Shown here: positions 45,701 through 57,722 of the stretch, one piece after another | How positions within the stretch are numbered: position 1 is the stretch's first letter | How the letters are laid out: each line of letters begins with the position of its first letter | From: CAVSRC01 sp963781775 | GTDB lineage: Bacteria > Pseudomonadota > Alphaproteobacteria > Rhizobiales > Kaistiaceae | Assembly (NCBI GenBank): GCA_963781775.1 | Contig: CAWAHE010000010.1 | Coordinates: 62,001-126,000, forward strand | Direction of reading: 5' to 3' | DNA: 64,000 nucleotides | Notes under the pieces: generated by a model | What the model saw: the letters and a program-made list of their open reading frames with translations, nothing else | Database searches by the model: none | What the model was told of the DNA's origin: nothing | Program-made: the position numbers and the translations under genes

Positions 45701-47346
45701 CTGGCAGCGGAACCTGGACGCTGACCGGCACCAATTCGCTGTTCGCGCCAAGCTTCGCCGTCAACGACGGCCGGCTTGCGGTCAACGGCGTGCTTGCCAA
45801 CACGACGTTCACGGTTGCCGACGGCGCGATACTCGGCGGTGGCGGCACGCTGGGCGGCGCGACCGTCGCTTCCGGCGGCACCATCGGACCCGGCAACTCC
45901 ATCGGCATCCTCAATATGGCGACCGTGATGTTCAACGCCGGGTCGGTGTTCGAGGTCGAGCTCGACCCGAATCTCGCCGACCTGCTGCTGGTCAGCGGCG
46001 ACGCCAACATCGACTCGGCCGCCATGGTGTCGGTCAAGCCCGCGCCCGGCACCTACGTCGACGGCAGTACGTACCGGATCCTCAGCGCGGGCAACCTTAT
46101 CGGCACCTTCGGCAGCGTCGTCGATAATTCGGCGTTTCTCGATTTCACCCTCAATTCGAGCGTTCTGAACGAGGTGTGGCTGCGCCTGGCCGTCGTCGCC
46201 AACTTCCCCGATGTCGCCGAGACGCCCAACCAGCTGGCGGCGGCCACTGGTCTGCAGGAATTGGGCGCCGGCAATCCACTTTTCGATGCGATTGCCGTGC
46301 TGGACGCGGATTCCGCGCGCAACGCCTTCGACCTGTCATCGGGCGAGATCCATGCGACGGCGAAAAGCACGCTGCTCAACGACGCCCGTTTCATCCGCGA
46401 GGCGGCAATCGACCGGTTGCGGGAGCGGTTTGGCGTCGGCTTCGCGGATGCGAATGAACCGCTCGGCTATGCCTCACCCGAAAAGCCGATAGCCGCGCCG
46501 TGGCCCGGCGCGGGTGCCGGCTCCGATCTTGCGGTGTGGGGCGAGGTCTTCGGCAGCGGCGCCACGATTGCGGGCGACGGCAACGCGGCGTCCGCAAGCC
46601 GCGGGATCGGCGGACTGATTGCGGGCGTCGACGCTACGCTTGCCGATGGTTGGCGGTTTGGCGTTGCTACCGGCTTCCAACATTCGTCGCTGGACGTGAC
46701 CGAGCGGCTCTCCAGCGCGGCAGTCGACGGCTACCATCTGGCCGCCTATGGCGGCTACGAAGACGAGCGATTTGCCGCGCGGTTCGGCGCGGCAATGACA
46801 TGGCAGGACGTCGCCACGACGCGGAGCGACAGCTTCTCCGGCTTTTCCGAGACGCTGGCCGCGGACTACCAGGCGCGGACGGCCCAGATTTTCGCCGAAC
46901 TCGCCGGCAAGGTTCGGTATGCCGAAATCGATGTCGAGCCATTCGCGAATGCCGCGGTGGTGGACCTCGAGACAGATGGCTTCACCGAGACTGGCGGGGC
47001 GGCGGCGCTGACGGCGGCGGCCAGTCACCAATCGACCGTTCTCACCGGCCTCGGTCTGCGCTTCCACAAGGACCTGTCGGTCGGCGATCGGCGCGTCGGG
47101 CTGCGCGGGATGATCGCCTGGCAGCATGCGTCCGGCGACGTGGCACCGTCATCCAGCATGGCCTTCGCCGGCGGCACGCCGTTCTCGATTGAGGGCGCGC
47201 CGCTCGCTGCGGATGTCCTGCGGCTGGACCTTGGCCTCGTCGCGGCGCTCAGCGCGCGCGCCAAAGCCAGCCTGAACTATTCGGGCGTGATGGGTAACGG
47301 AATCCAGGACCACGGCCTGACGGGGCGGATTGCGGTCGGCTTCTAG
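42739..47346 (+). CDS. Autotransporter with repetitive beta-helix passenger (apparent stop at 44932)
   Basis: Type V secreted surface protein of about 1535 residues if read through. Residues 1-45 form a signal peptide ending near PVALALDECD. The passenger (about 45-1100) repeats the pattern V-x-V-x-x-G-D-I-x-T-x-G-x-x-A-x-G-I-x-A every 25-35 residues, as in beta-solenoids. An autochaperone-like part (GGTIGPGNSIGILNMATVMF) precedes the C-terminal beta-barrel, which starts near GSDLAVWGEVFGSG and ends with phenylalanine (GRIAVGF). An in-frame TGA at 44932 divides it into 42739-44934 and 44965-47346; two compensating indels explain this (see separate entry). The ATG at 42739 follows a GGAG-type ribosome site. 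Likely adhesin; target unknown. Confidence 0.85.
44899..44940 (+). other. Pair of compensating single-base indels in the autotransporter
   Basis: In the frame of the flanking sequence this stretch reads GQHRSRLRNDH and then stop. Shifted by one base it reads GNTGPDSAMTIDT, which matches the passenger style. Removing one G from GGG at 44899-44901 and adding one base near ACGAG at 44936-44940 gives AGNTGPDSAMTIDT then EAGKITTLGMYASG in one frame. The net length is unchanged. Confidence 0.85.
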
Positions 47347-47358
47347 GTGCTGGGCAGT

Positions 47359-47637
47359 TCAGGTGACGTAGGGCTCGGCGAGCAGCACGAGTGCCGCGAT
47401 CACGATCGGCGCATAGGCGAGGGCAAGGATGACGCCCGGGCGTATGGTGCGCTTGCGCATGATCCACGCAGCCAAGGGTGCCGCGACGCACAGGACGATG
47501 AAACCGACCAGCATTGCCGCGGCCGGCATGGCCGGCCCGGTGTTGTTGACGCCTTCGAGAATGAAACCGGACACGCTGGCGAGCAGCGCAGCGAGCGCCC
47601 AGTCGATCAGCGTTGCGACAACGAGGATGGCGACCAA
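47359..47637 (-). CDS. Small three-helix membrane protein
   Basis: A 92-residue protein that begins with TTG at 47637 in the frame shown. Three hydrophobic helices are evident (VAILVVATLIDWALAALLASV, AAMLVGFIVLCVAAPLAAWIM, ILALAYAPIVIAALVLLA). No family is recognised. It sits 18 bp downstream of grxD on the same strand, so it is probably co-transcribed, and it converges with the autotransporter gene across 12 bp. The start is uncertain because no clear ribosome site was seen. Confidence 0.6.
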   Translation of the reverse strand: MVAILVVATLIDWALAALLASVSGFILEGVNNTGPAMPAAAMLVGFIVLCVAAPLAAWIMRKRTIRPGVILALAYAPIVIAALVLLAEPYVT

Positions 47638-47655
47638 GCGCGGGCCGCCGACAGC

Positions 47656-48003
47656 TCAGGCGGTCTGGCCTTGGGGTGCCGAGGCCGCAATGCCCTTCTC
47701 GGAAAGAAGCGGCTGCAGCTCGCCTTCCTGGAACATCTCGCGAATGATGTCACAACCGCCGACGAACTCGCCCTTCACGTAGAGTTGGGGGATGGTCGGC
47801 CAGTTGGAGTATTCCTTGATGCCCTGGCGGACGTCGGCGTTCTCGAGGACGTTGACGCCTTTGTAGTCGACGCCGAGGTAGTCGAGAATCTGCACGACCT
47901 GGCTTGAGAAGCCGCATTGCGGGAAGGTCGGCGTTCCCTTCATGAACAGGACGACATCGTTGGTCTTCACCTCGTTGTCGATCCAGGCGTTGACGTCGCT
48001 CAT
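47656..48003 (-). CDS. grxD: Monothiol glutaredoxin (Grx4 type)
   Basis: Binds a glutathione-coordinated [2Fe-2S] cluster and delivers Fe-S clusters, together with BolA. The 115-residue protein has the CGFS active site with C30 in PQCGFSSQV and the glutathione-binding WPTIPQLYVKGEFVGGCDI. The ATG at 48003 was chosen. bolA lies just upstream, separated only by the ICMT-like gene, so the known partner pair is encoded in the same cluster downstream of purL. Cytosolic. Confidence 0.95.
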   Translation of the reverse strand: MSDVNAWIDNEVKTNDVVLFMKGTPTFPQCGFSSQVVQILDYLGVDYKGVNVLENADVRQGIKEYSNWPTIPQLYVKGEFVGGCDIIREMFQEGELQPLLSEKGIAASAPQGQTA

Positions 48004-48175
48004 CACGAGCCTCCGATTTTCGGGCGGCCGGGTCGGCCGCTGGCGTTGGCAATAAGCATAGGAACTGGGCCGTCTTTTCGCAATGCAGTGCAGCGAAAGG
48101 CCGTTGCGCGTTGGCGGCCCAGCCTGAAAAACCTTGCTCCGGCCGAGCCTTAGGCTGGCAGGAGGCTGTCGGGCG

Positions 48176-48640
48176 TCAAACCCAGCGGCGCACGCGGGAC
48201 TTGTAGCTTCGGTAGTCGTCGCCGAACTCGCGCTCCAGAATCGCCTCTTCCTTGAGGACGACCTCCTGACGGAGGATCGCGATCGCCGGCACGAGGAACA
48301 CGATGATCCAGAGGTTGTCGAAGAGGATCGCGATACCGATGCTGAGCACGATCATGCCGACGTAGCCCGGATTGCGCGAATACCGGAACAAGCCCTCGGT
48401 GACGAGACCCTTTGGCACCTCACGCACGTCGTATTTCGAATTGGCGCGACGGAAGGCGGCGAAGAGTGACGGCACGACGGCCAGCGGCACCACGATCAGA
48501 ACCGCCGCAAGGGGCCAGCGTATGGCGCCCGGCAATCCAAAACCGAGCGGCCAGAACAAGTGGATCAGCCACGCAAAGAGATAGGCCGCCAGAAACAGAA
48601 CCGGTGGAATGACGCGGATGCCGGTTGCGGGTTCGTTCAT
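48176..48640 (-). CDS. Isoprenylcysteine carboxyl methyltransferase-like membrane protein
   Basis: Membrane methyltransferase of 154 residues. Several helices (VLFLAAYLFAWLIHLFWP, LAAVLIVVPLAVVPSLFAAF, MIVLSIGIAILFDNLWIIVFLVPAIAIL) precede the ICMT/PEMT signature GLFRYSRNPGYVGM and the final EEAILEREFGDDYRSYKSRVRRWV. Substrates of bacterial members are mostly unknown. The ATG at 48640 overlaps no other gene; bolA ends 21 bp upstream. Likely transcribed with purL-bolA. Confidence 0.85.
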   Translation of the reverse strand: MNEPATGIRVIPPVLFLAAYLFAWLIHLFWPLGFGLPGAIRWPLAAVLIVVPLAVVPSLFAAFRRANSKYDVREVPKGLVTEGLFRYSRNPGYVGMIVLSIGIAILFDNLWIIVFLVPAIAILRQEVVLKEEAILEREFGDDYRSYKSRVRRWV

Positions 48641-48660
48641 GGCCCGCCGACGCGCCTTGC

Positions 48661-48894
48661 CTACTCGGGCGCGCTGGTCTGCAGCGCAAGCGCGTGGAGC
48701 GCGCCGCCCATGTTGCCCTTGAGCGCGTCGTAGACCAGCTTGTGCTGCTGCACGCGGCTCTTTCCGCGAAATGTCTCGGAGACCACCTCGGCGGCGTAGT
48801 GGTCGCCGTCGCCGGCGAGATCGCGGATCACCACCTTCGCGTCGGGCAGGGCGGCCCTGATCAGTGTCTCGATGTCGCTGGCGTTCATCGCCAT
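48661..48894 (-). CDS. BolA family protein
   Basis: A 77-residue class II KH-like protein that partners the monothiol glutaredoxin in Fe-S cluster handling. The conserved histidine lies in VQQHKLVYDAL, and HYAAEVVSETFRGKSRVQQHK is the family core. The ATG at 48894 follows purL by 32 bp, so it is likely in the same operon. The presence of grxD two genes downstream supports the BolA-Grx functional pair. Confidence 0.93.
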   Translation of the reverse strand: MAMNASDIETLIRAALPDAKVVIRDLAGDGDHYAAEVVSETFRGKSRVQQHKLVYDALKGNMGGALHALALQTSAPE

Positions 48895-48926
48895 GATCGG
48901 CCTCCTTGCCGCTGACCGTCGTCCGG

Positions 48927-51140
<2,214 letters not shown>

Positions 51141-51266
51141 GACGGGCCTGTCGGCATGAGCGGGGAAATGCCCCGATTCCCTAGTGTCTGCTTGGCGACG
51201 AATGCATAACGGATGCCGCCAGGAATTGGTATGGCCGCCCGTCGCGATCTCGGATGGCGGGCGCGC

Positions 51267-51665
51267 CTACGTACAGGCGGTGCCGCCCCGCGCCCAGCGG
51301 TCGACATCCGCCCTGATCCGGGCGCCGTTGGCCGAGGCGGCGAGCGGGCCATACACATCGGCGCTGGTCGCGCTTTTCGCCTCGACGACAAGGGCGGGCA
51401 GGCCGGTTGGATCGGTCTTCCTGACGATGAGAATGCGCGATTGGCCGGCGTTGCGTTCCGGCGTGTAGACGTAGCCCGCGAAGGCGGCATCGTTCGACGC
51501 GAACCAGCAGCGGCCGATGGTCTCCGCCAGTCGCGTCGACAGGTCGTAGGCCGCATCGGAATTATCCACGCCGCCGCCGCTGCCACCGCCGCCCATCAGC
51601 TGGCAACCGGCAAGCGCCGCAAAGGCGGTCATTACAGTGGCGAGGGCAATGCGGGGCAGCTTCAT
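51267..51665 (-). CDS. Predicted small lipoprotein inserted between purQ and purL
   Basis: A 132-residue predicted outer- or inner-membrane lipoprotein: the signal sequence MKLPRIALATVMTAFAALAGC ends with the lipobox ALAGC. The mature part starts with QLMGGGGSGGG, a flexible linker. A cysteine in GRCWF and one in GTACT could form a disulfide. No family recognised. Its ATG overlaps the purQ stop by four bases (ATGA), so it is translationally coupled to purQ although it has no known purine role. Confidence 0.78.
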   Translation of the reverse strand: MKLPRIALATVMTAFAALAGCQLMGGGGSGGGVDNSDAAYDLSTRLAETIGRCWFASNDAAFAGYVYTPERNAGQSRILIVRKTDPTGLPALVVEAKSATSADVYGPLAASANGARIRADVDRWARGGTACT

Positions 51666-52360
51666 GCCGCGGCCGCCAGCGCGTCGACGAGGCTCTCGAA
51701 CAAGCCACGGCCGTCGCGGCCGCCCTGCAAGTCGTCGATCAGGTTTTCCGGGTGGGGCATCATACCGAGTACGTTCCGTCGCGCGTTGAGGATGCCGGCA
51801 ATGTTGTCGATCGAACCGTTGGGATTTGCCTCTGGCGTCTGCCGGCCGGTGGCATCGACGTAGCGGAAGGCGACGCGATCCTCCCCGTTGAGACGTCTCA
51901 GCGTGTCGTCATCGCAGCGATAGTTGCCGTCGCCATGGGCGACCGGGCAACGCAGCACCTGGCCCTTGCCATATTGCCCGGTGAAGATGGTCTTTGTCGT
52001 TTCGACGCGCAGGTGGACTTCGCGACAGACGAAACGCAGGCTGGCGTTGCGCATCAGGACGCCGGGCAGCAGGCCGGCCTCGCAAAGGATCTGGAAGCCG
52101 TTGCAGATGCCGAGCACCGGCACGCCGGCCTCCGCCCGCGCGGCGATGGCACGCATGATCGGCGCCCGCGCGGCAATGGCGCCCGAGCGCAGATAGTCAC
52201 CGTAGGAGAAACCCCCCGGCAACACGATCAAGTCGGTGGCGGGCAGGTCGGTGTCGGCGTGCCAGACCGTGATGGGCCTGCGACCAGTGATCTGCTCCAG
52301 CGCGGCGATCATGTCGCGGTCGCGATTGGAGCCTGGGAAGACGACGACGGCGGATTTCAC
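51662..52360 (-). CDS. purQ: Phosphoribosylformylglycinamidine synthase subunit PurQ
   Basis: Glutaminase subunit of FGAM synthetase: releases ammonia from glutamine for PurL. The 232-residue protein has the class I glutamine amidotransferase nucleophile in VLGICNGFQILCEAGLLPG, and the catalytic histidine and glutamate in GMMPHPENL. It starts with GTG at 52360 (VKSAVVVFPGSNRDRDM), the normal N-terminus. It lies between purS and the lipoprotein gene. Cytosolic. Confidence 0.95.
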   Translation of the reverse strand: MKSAVVVFPGSNRDRDMIAALEQITGRRPITVWHADTDLPATDLIVLPGGFSYGDYLRSGAIAARAPIMRAIAARAEAGVPVLGICNGFQILCEAGLLPGVLMRNASLRFVCREVHLRVETTKTIFTGQYGKGQVLRCPVAHGDGNYRCDDDTLRRLNGEDRVAFRYVDATGRQTPEANPNGSIDNIAGILNARRNVLGMMPHPENLIDDLQGGRDGRGLFESLVDALAAAA

Positions 52361-52471
52361 AGACGTCCATCCGGGGTGAAGCGGGCGGCGGGAGTGGCTG
52401 GGACCACGCATAGCCGATTCGGCGTGGCTGGAAAGAGGCGGAGCCGCTCGTTCAGGGGGCGCACGCCGGTG

Positions 52472-52711
52472 CTAGACCAGTTCGACGTGGAAATTCTCGA
52501 TGACGGTGTTGGCGAGGAGTTTTTCGCCCATGGCCTTGAGGGCTGCCTCGGCGGCGGCCGGATCGGTCTCGGCGAGCTCTATGTCGAAGACCTTGCCCTG
52601 GCGGACGCCGGCAACACCGGCGAAGCCAAGCGCGGCGAGCGCGCCTTCGATCGCCTTGCCCTGCGGATCGAGGACGCCAGGCTTCAGGGTTACAGTGATG
52701 CGCGCCTTCAC
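52472..52711 (-). CDS. purS: Phosphoribosylformylglycinamidine synthase subunit PurS
   Basis: Small 79-residue subunit that links PurQ and PurL in the FGAM synthetase complex. The whole sequence fits: ARITVTLKPGVLDPQGKAIEGALAALGF and KVFDIELAETDPAAAEAALKAMGEKLLANTVIENF. It lies 15 bp after purC and 111 bp before purQ on the same strand. The ATG at 52711 is unambiguous. Confidence 0.95.
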   Translation of the reverse strand: MKARITVTLKPGVLDPQGKAIEGALAALGFAGVAGVRQGKVFDIELAETDPAAAEAALKAMGEKLLANTVIENFHVELV

Positions 52712-52726
52712 CGGCGATCGCCCTGC

Positions 52727-53491
52727 CTACTGCACCAGAACGGGTCCGCCGCCCTTGGGGCGTTCCTGCTCGATGAGGATGCCGAGCCGGCGCGCGACTT
52801 CCTGATAGGCTTCGACGAGTCCGCCCATGTCCCGGCGGAAACGGTCCTTGTCGAGCTTGTCCTTGGTCTGGACGTCCCACAGGCGGCACGAGTCGGGAGA
52901 GATTTCGTCGGCGACGACGATGCGCATCATCTCGCCTTCCCACAGCCGGCCGCACTCGATCTTGAAATCGACGAGCTGGATGCCGGCGCCGAGGAAGAGG
53001 CCGGAGAGGAAATCGTTGACGCGGATGGCGAGCGCCATGATGTCGTCGATCTCCTGCGGGCTTGCCCAGCCGAAGGCCGTGATGTGCTCCTCCGACACCA
53101 TCGGGTCGTCGAGCTCGTTGTTCTTGTAATAGAACTCGATGATGGAGCGCGGCAGAACAGTGCCTTCTTCCATGCCGAGGCGCTTCGACAGCGAGCCCGC
53201 GGCGATGTTGCGTACCACCACCTCGAGCGGGATGATCTCGACTTCGCGGATCAGCTGCTCGCGCATGTTGAGGCGCCGGACGAAGTGCGTCGGGATGCCC
53301 ATGCGGTTGAGGTGGGTGAAGATGTGCTCAGAGATGCGATTGTTGAGGACGCCCTTGCCGTCAACGATCTCGTGCTTCTTCTTGTTGAACGCGGTGGCGT
53401 CGTCCTTGAAGAACTGGACCAGGGTGCCGGGCTCCGGCCCCTCGAACAAAATCTTGCTCTTGCCTTCGTAGATGCGCCGACGGCGATTCAT
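52727..53491 (-). CDS. purC: SAICAR synthetase (phosphoribosylaminoimidazole-succinocarboxamide synthase)
   Basis: Purine biosynthesis enzyme joining aspartate to CAIR. The 254-residue protein begins MNRRRRIYEGKSKILFEGPEPGTLVQFFKDD and shows RNIAAGSLSKRLGMEEG, GWASPQEIDDIMALAIRVNDFLSGLFLGAGIQLVDFKIECGR and VADEISPDSCRLW. The ATG at 53491 matches most alphaproteobacterial homologues; an ATG ten codons upstream (53521) is possible. It leads the minus-strand purine run purC-purS-purQ-lipoprotein-purL. Confidence 0.96.
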   Translation of the reverse strand: MNRRRRIYEGKSKILFEGPEPGTLVQFFKDDATAFNKKKHEIVDGKGVLNNRISEHIFTHLNRMGIPTHFVRRLNMREQLIREVEIIPLEVVVRNIAAGSLSKRLGMEEGTVLPRSIIEFYYKNNELDDPMVSEEHITAFGWASPQEIDDIMALAIRVNDFLSGLFLGAGIQLVDFKIECGRLWEGEMMRIVVADEISPDSCRLWDVQTKDKLDKDRFRRDMGGLVEAYQEVARRLGILIEQERPKGGGPVLVQ

Positions 53492-53744
53492 GGGCACGTA
53501 CCGCGGTTTGTGAAAATCCATTGTGGGGTTCCGGGCGAAAAAGCGTTTCGCTACAACAGCCTGCGCCCAACTCAAGCGGCCGAACGATGCCGCGTGGCGG
53601 ACCTTATGCGATCGGTCGGGAATGCACAATGAGCGCCGCCCGGCGGGCGCGGCAGGAAGGCTGCCGACGACGTTGATTTAGGCTGTGGCAGGCGATATGC
53701 AAGTGCCGCTTGGCCGCAGGCTGCGGTCGCCGGAGCCGCCAAAC

Positions 53745-54071
53745 ATGACGACTTTTGACAAGCGCAAGGACGCGTTCGAGAGCAAGTTCGCTCACGATGC
53801 CGAGCTTCAGTTCAAGGCTGGCGCGCGGCGCAACAAGCTGCTCGGTTTGTGGGCAGCCGGTCTGCTCGGCAAGAAGGGTGTCGAGGCCGACGACTACGCC
53901 AAGGCAATTGTTGCCGCCGATTTCGAGGAAGCCGGACACGAGGATGTCTTCCGGAAGATCCGGAAGGATTTCGACGATGCCGGTGTTGACCAGTCCGATC
54001 ATCAGATTCGGCGCACGATGGATGAGTTGATGCAGACGGCGATCGAGCAGATCCGCACCGAGACCAACTGA
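53745..54071 (+). CDS. F1F0-ATPase inhibitor zeta subunit (DUF1476)
   Basis: A 108-residue helical protein of the alphaproteobacterial zeta family, which blocks ATP hydrolysis by F1-ATPase. TTFDKRKDAFESKFAHDAELQFKAGARRNKLLGLWAA is the conserved inhibitory N-terminal part, and the rest is a four-helix bundle. The ATG at 53745 starts directly at MTTFDKRKD. Divergent from purC across 253 bp; the aldolase gene follows with a one-base overlap (TGATG). Position near the pur genes is common in Hyphomicrobiales. Confidence 0.93.
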   Translation: MTTFDKRKDAFESKFAHDAELQFKAGARRNKLLGLWAAGLLGKKGVEADDYAKAIVAADFEEAGHEDVFRKIRKDFDDAGVDQSDHQIRRTMDELMQTAIEQIRTETN

Positions 54072-54844
54072 TGCCGGTGCCGGCACTCGCCCGTCGCCTG
54101 CGTGCCGGTGAAACGCTCTATTGTGGTTGGGTATCGCTGCCGGAGCCGCTGGTGGCCGAGACGGTCGCCCGCGTCGGCTACGATTGCGTCACCCTCGAAA
54201 TGCAGCATGGCCTTCACGACGTGAATTCGGTGATGCGCGGCATCGGCGCCGTGGCGCTGGCCGGCAAGCCCGCGGTCGTGCGCGTGGCGGTCGGCGACAA
54301 TGCCACCGCCAGCCGCGTGCTCGATATGGGTGCGGAAGCCGTGATCGCGCCGATGATCAATTCAGCCGAGGAAGCGCGGGCGCTGGTCGCGGCCACGAAG
54401 TATCCGCCACTGGGCGAGCGAAGCTGGGGACCGGCGCGCGCCCTCGTGCTGCACGGGATCGATGACCCGCAGGTGCACCTTGAGACGGCCAATCAGACCG
54501 CCTTCGTCTTCGCGATGATCGAAACGACGCGCGCGCTCGACGCGCTCGATGAAATTCTCGCGGTCGAGGGGATCGACGGGGTCTTCGTCGGGCCGTCGGA
54601 TCTTTCGGTGACCCTGTCGGGGGGCCAACGCATTGCTCCCTTCGACCCGTCGCTGGACGCGCCAGCGCGGCGCATTGCAGAGCGGGCGGCGGCTGAAGGC
54701 AAGGTCGCCGGCGTGTTCGCGGCGACGCCCGAGCGCGCGCGCCATTTTCGCGGAATGGGCTATCGCTTCATCGCACTGGCCACCGACCAGGCTTATCTCG
54801 CTCGCGGCGCGGCTGACATGTTGCGGGCGGCAGTTGAGAACTAG
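54071..54844 (+). CDS. HpcH/HpaI family aldolase
   Basis: Class II-type aldolase or lyase of 257 residues, using a metal ion to split or form hydroxy-oxo-acids. CVTLEMQHGLHDVNS, IAPMINSAEEARALVAATKYPPLGERSWGPARA and MIETTRALDALDEILAVEGIDGVFVGPSDLSVTLS carry the family's metal-binding Glu and Asp. The ATG overlaps the zeta inhibitor stop by one base (TGATG), so translation is coupled. The substrate is unknown; 2-oxo-4-hydroxy acids are typical. Confidence 0.85.
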   Translation: MPVPALARRLRAGETLYCGWVSLPEPLVAETVARVGYDCVTLEMQHGLHDVNSVMRGIGAVALAGKPAVVRVAVGDNATASRVLDMGAEAVIAPMINSAEEARALVAATKYPPLGERSWGPARALVLHGIDDPQVHLETANQTAFVFAMIETTRALDALDEILAVEGIDGVFVGPSDLSVTLSGGQRIAPFDPSLDAPARRIAERAAAEGKVAGVFAATPERARHFRGMGYRFIALATDQAYLARGAADMLRAAVEN

Positions 54845-54937
54845 ACCAGCTCGTGTCCTTTCTGCCACCGGCTAACAATAAGTGATTCCTGCCTATTTTG
54901 TCCTCTTGCCAAGGTAGGGCAGCCGGGCTGACATTTC

Positions 54938-54953
54938 TGCCACGTGATTTGCG
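54938..54953 (+). promoter_or_regulatory. Sigma-54-like promoter candidate upstream of the TorF-type gene
   Basis: TGCCACGTGATTTGCG resembles the sigma-54 pattern TGGCACG-N4-TTGCW, differing at the third and last positions. Loss of one G of the -24 GG pair weakens it. It lies 37 bp before the ATG at 54990, a sensible distance. Confidence 0.25.
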
Positions 54954-54989
54954 ATTTGATCTTTGGCAATTCTCCTGGGGGCTGGGGCG

Positions 54990-55709
54990 ATGAAGTTGGG
55001 GCACAATTCGAGGCGATTGCTGCTGGCTTCGGCGGCAGTGATTTTGATGGCGAACGGGCCGGTGCGCGCAGCGGATGAGTCCGCTGCAGCAACCGACACC
55101 CAAATGTGGGACGTTGCCTTTGGGGTGACGTTCACCACCGACTACATTTCGCGCGGCTTCACCCAAACCAATGGCGGGGCGGCGGTGCAGCCCTGGGCCG
55201 AACTCACCGTCCATGATTTCTTCTACATGGGGTATTGGGGGTCCAACGTCGACGACGGCAGCGTCTCGACGTGGGAGAACGATCTGTCGATCGGGGTGCG
55301 GCCGTCGCTCGGTCCGTTCGACTTCGACTTCGGCTATGTCCGCTACATCTACAACGACAGCGCCTTCGCGGATCCGAGTGGCGAGATCTACGGCAAGGTG
55401 TCGATGAGTCCGGTCGATCCGGTCACCGTTGGCGGGTCACTCTTCTACGATCCCGACGCGAAGAACACTTACGTGGAGGCCAACGGCTCGGTCGACCTGC
55501 CTCATGATATCTCGTTGTCGGCAGCGGTCGGTGTGCAGTCCTACGGCGACGGCAGCTCCAGTGTCACCTCATGGAACGCAGGCGCCTCATGGAGCCCGTA
55601 CGAATGGGTGACCTTCGACGCCCGCTATCATGGCGGACCGACCGCGAACAAGTTCTTGGTGTCGCTGTCGCTCCAGTCGTCGCTGTCCGCGCTGGGCGCC
55701 ATCCACTAA
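54990..55709 (+). CDS. TorF family outer-membrane protein (TIGR02001)
   Basis: Outer-membrane beta-barrel-type protein of 239 residues with a signal peptide (RRLLLASAAVILMANGPVRAA). DVAFGVTFTTDYISRGFTQTNGGAAVQPWAELT is the TorF/Gcw_chp signature; the rest alternates beta-strand-like segments (GDISTWEND, LGPFDFDFGYVRYIY). Members are putative porins or barrel proteins of unknown cargo. The ATG at 54990 follows a GC-rich site. It converges with the glutathione peroxidase gene; a hairpin lies between. Confidence 0.85.
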   Translation: MKLGHNSRRLLLASAAVILMANGPVRAADESAAATDTQMWDVAFGVTFTTDYISRGFTQTNGGAAVQPWAELTVHDFFYMGYWGSNVDDGSVSTWENDLSIGVRPSLGPFDFDFGYVRYIYNDSAFADPSGEIYGKVSMSPVDPVTVGGSLFYDPDAKNTYVEANGSVDLPHDISLSAAVGVQSYGDGSSSVTSWNAGASWSPYEWVTFDARYHGGPTANKFLVSLSLQSSLSALGAIH

Positions 55710-55735
55710 GCCGAAGTCAGGCACCTTCGAAGCAA

Positions 55736-55758
55736 GGCCGCCTCCACAAGAGGCGGCC
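55736..55758 (+). terminator. Hairpin between the convergent TorF-type and glutathione peroxidase genes
   Basis: GGCCGCCTC (55736-55744) and GAGGCGGCC (55750-55758) pair perfectly around CACAA. The following tract (CTGGCATTTCTG) is only weakly T-rich, so the terminator may be weak or may serve both convergent genes. Confidence 0.55.
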
Positions 55759-55772
55759 CTGGCATTTCTGCC

Positions 55773-56297
55773 CTACGCTCGTTGGTTGAGGGCGGCGTCC
55801 ACCGCGGCGATAAGGGACGGGTCTTCCGGGGTGACGTCCGGGTCGAAGCGGCCAACGACGCTGCCGTCGCGTCCAATGAGGAACTTCTCGAAATTCCAGC
55901 GGACGTCGGGACCGGGCTTCGGGTCTTTGCCGGGCACCGTGACGCGTTCTGGCTGCGCCTCGGTCAGCGCCCTGTAGAGCGGATGCTGGTCAGGGCCCTT
56001 CACGTCGAGCTTTGAGAACATCGGAAACTTCACCCCGTAGACCGTGCGGCAGAATTCCTCGATTTCTCCCTCCGTGCCCGGCTCCTGGCCGCCGAACTGG
56101 TTGCTCGGAAAGCCGAGTACGGCAAAGCCCTTGTCGCGCCGGCTCTCGTAGAGCGCTTCGAGCCCTTCGTATTGCGGCGTCTTTCCGCATTTGGAAGCGA
56201 CGTTGACGATCAAGAGCACCGAGCCCGCCTGCTCACCGAGCGAGGCCTCCGTGCCGTCGATACGGCGAAGGGGAATGTCGTAGAGCGGCGTGGCCAT
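55773..56297 (-). CDS. Glutathione peroxidase
   Basis: Thiol peroxidase of 174 residues that reduces hydroperoxides. The catalytic cysteine is C37 in VNVASKCGKTPQYEGLEALY; the motif residue after Cys-Gly is K instead of the usual L/F. Conserved glutamine and tryptophan appear in GFPSNQFGGQEPG and VRWNFEKFLIG. No signal peptide, so cytosolic. The ATG at 56297 is standard (MATPLYDIPLRRIDG). It lies 31 bp downstream of purB on the same strand. Confidence 0.92.
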   Translation of the reverse strand: MATPLYDIPLRRIDGTEASLGEQAGSVLLIVNVASKCGKTPQYEGLEALYESRRDKGFAVLGFPSNQFGGQEPGTEGEIEEFCRTVYGVKFPMFSKLDVKGPDQHPLYRALTEAQPERVTVPGKDPKPGPDVRWNFEKFLIGRDGSVVGRFDPDVTPEDPSLIAAVDAALNQRA

Positions 56298-56328
56298 GCA
56301 TGGGCTCCATAGAACGGGGAGGGGTTGC

Positions 56329-57639
<1,311 letters not shown>

Positions 57640-57722
57640 GGGCTGGGCCTGCCGGTTTCAGGTTACGGCGCGGTCTAGCAGAGGGCGGCCGGCCTTCACA
57701 ATCGGCGGAGGCTGGCCATGCG

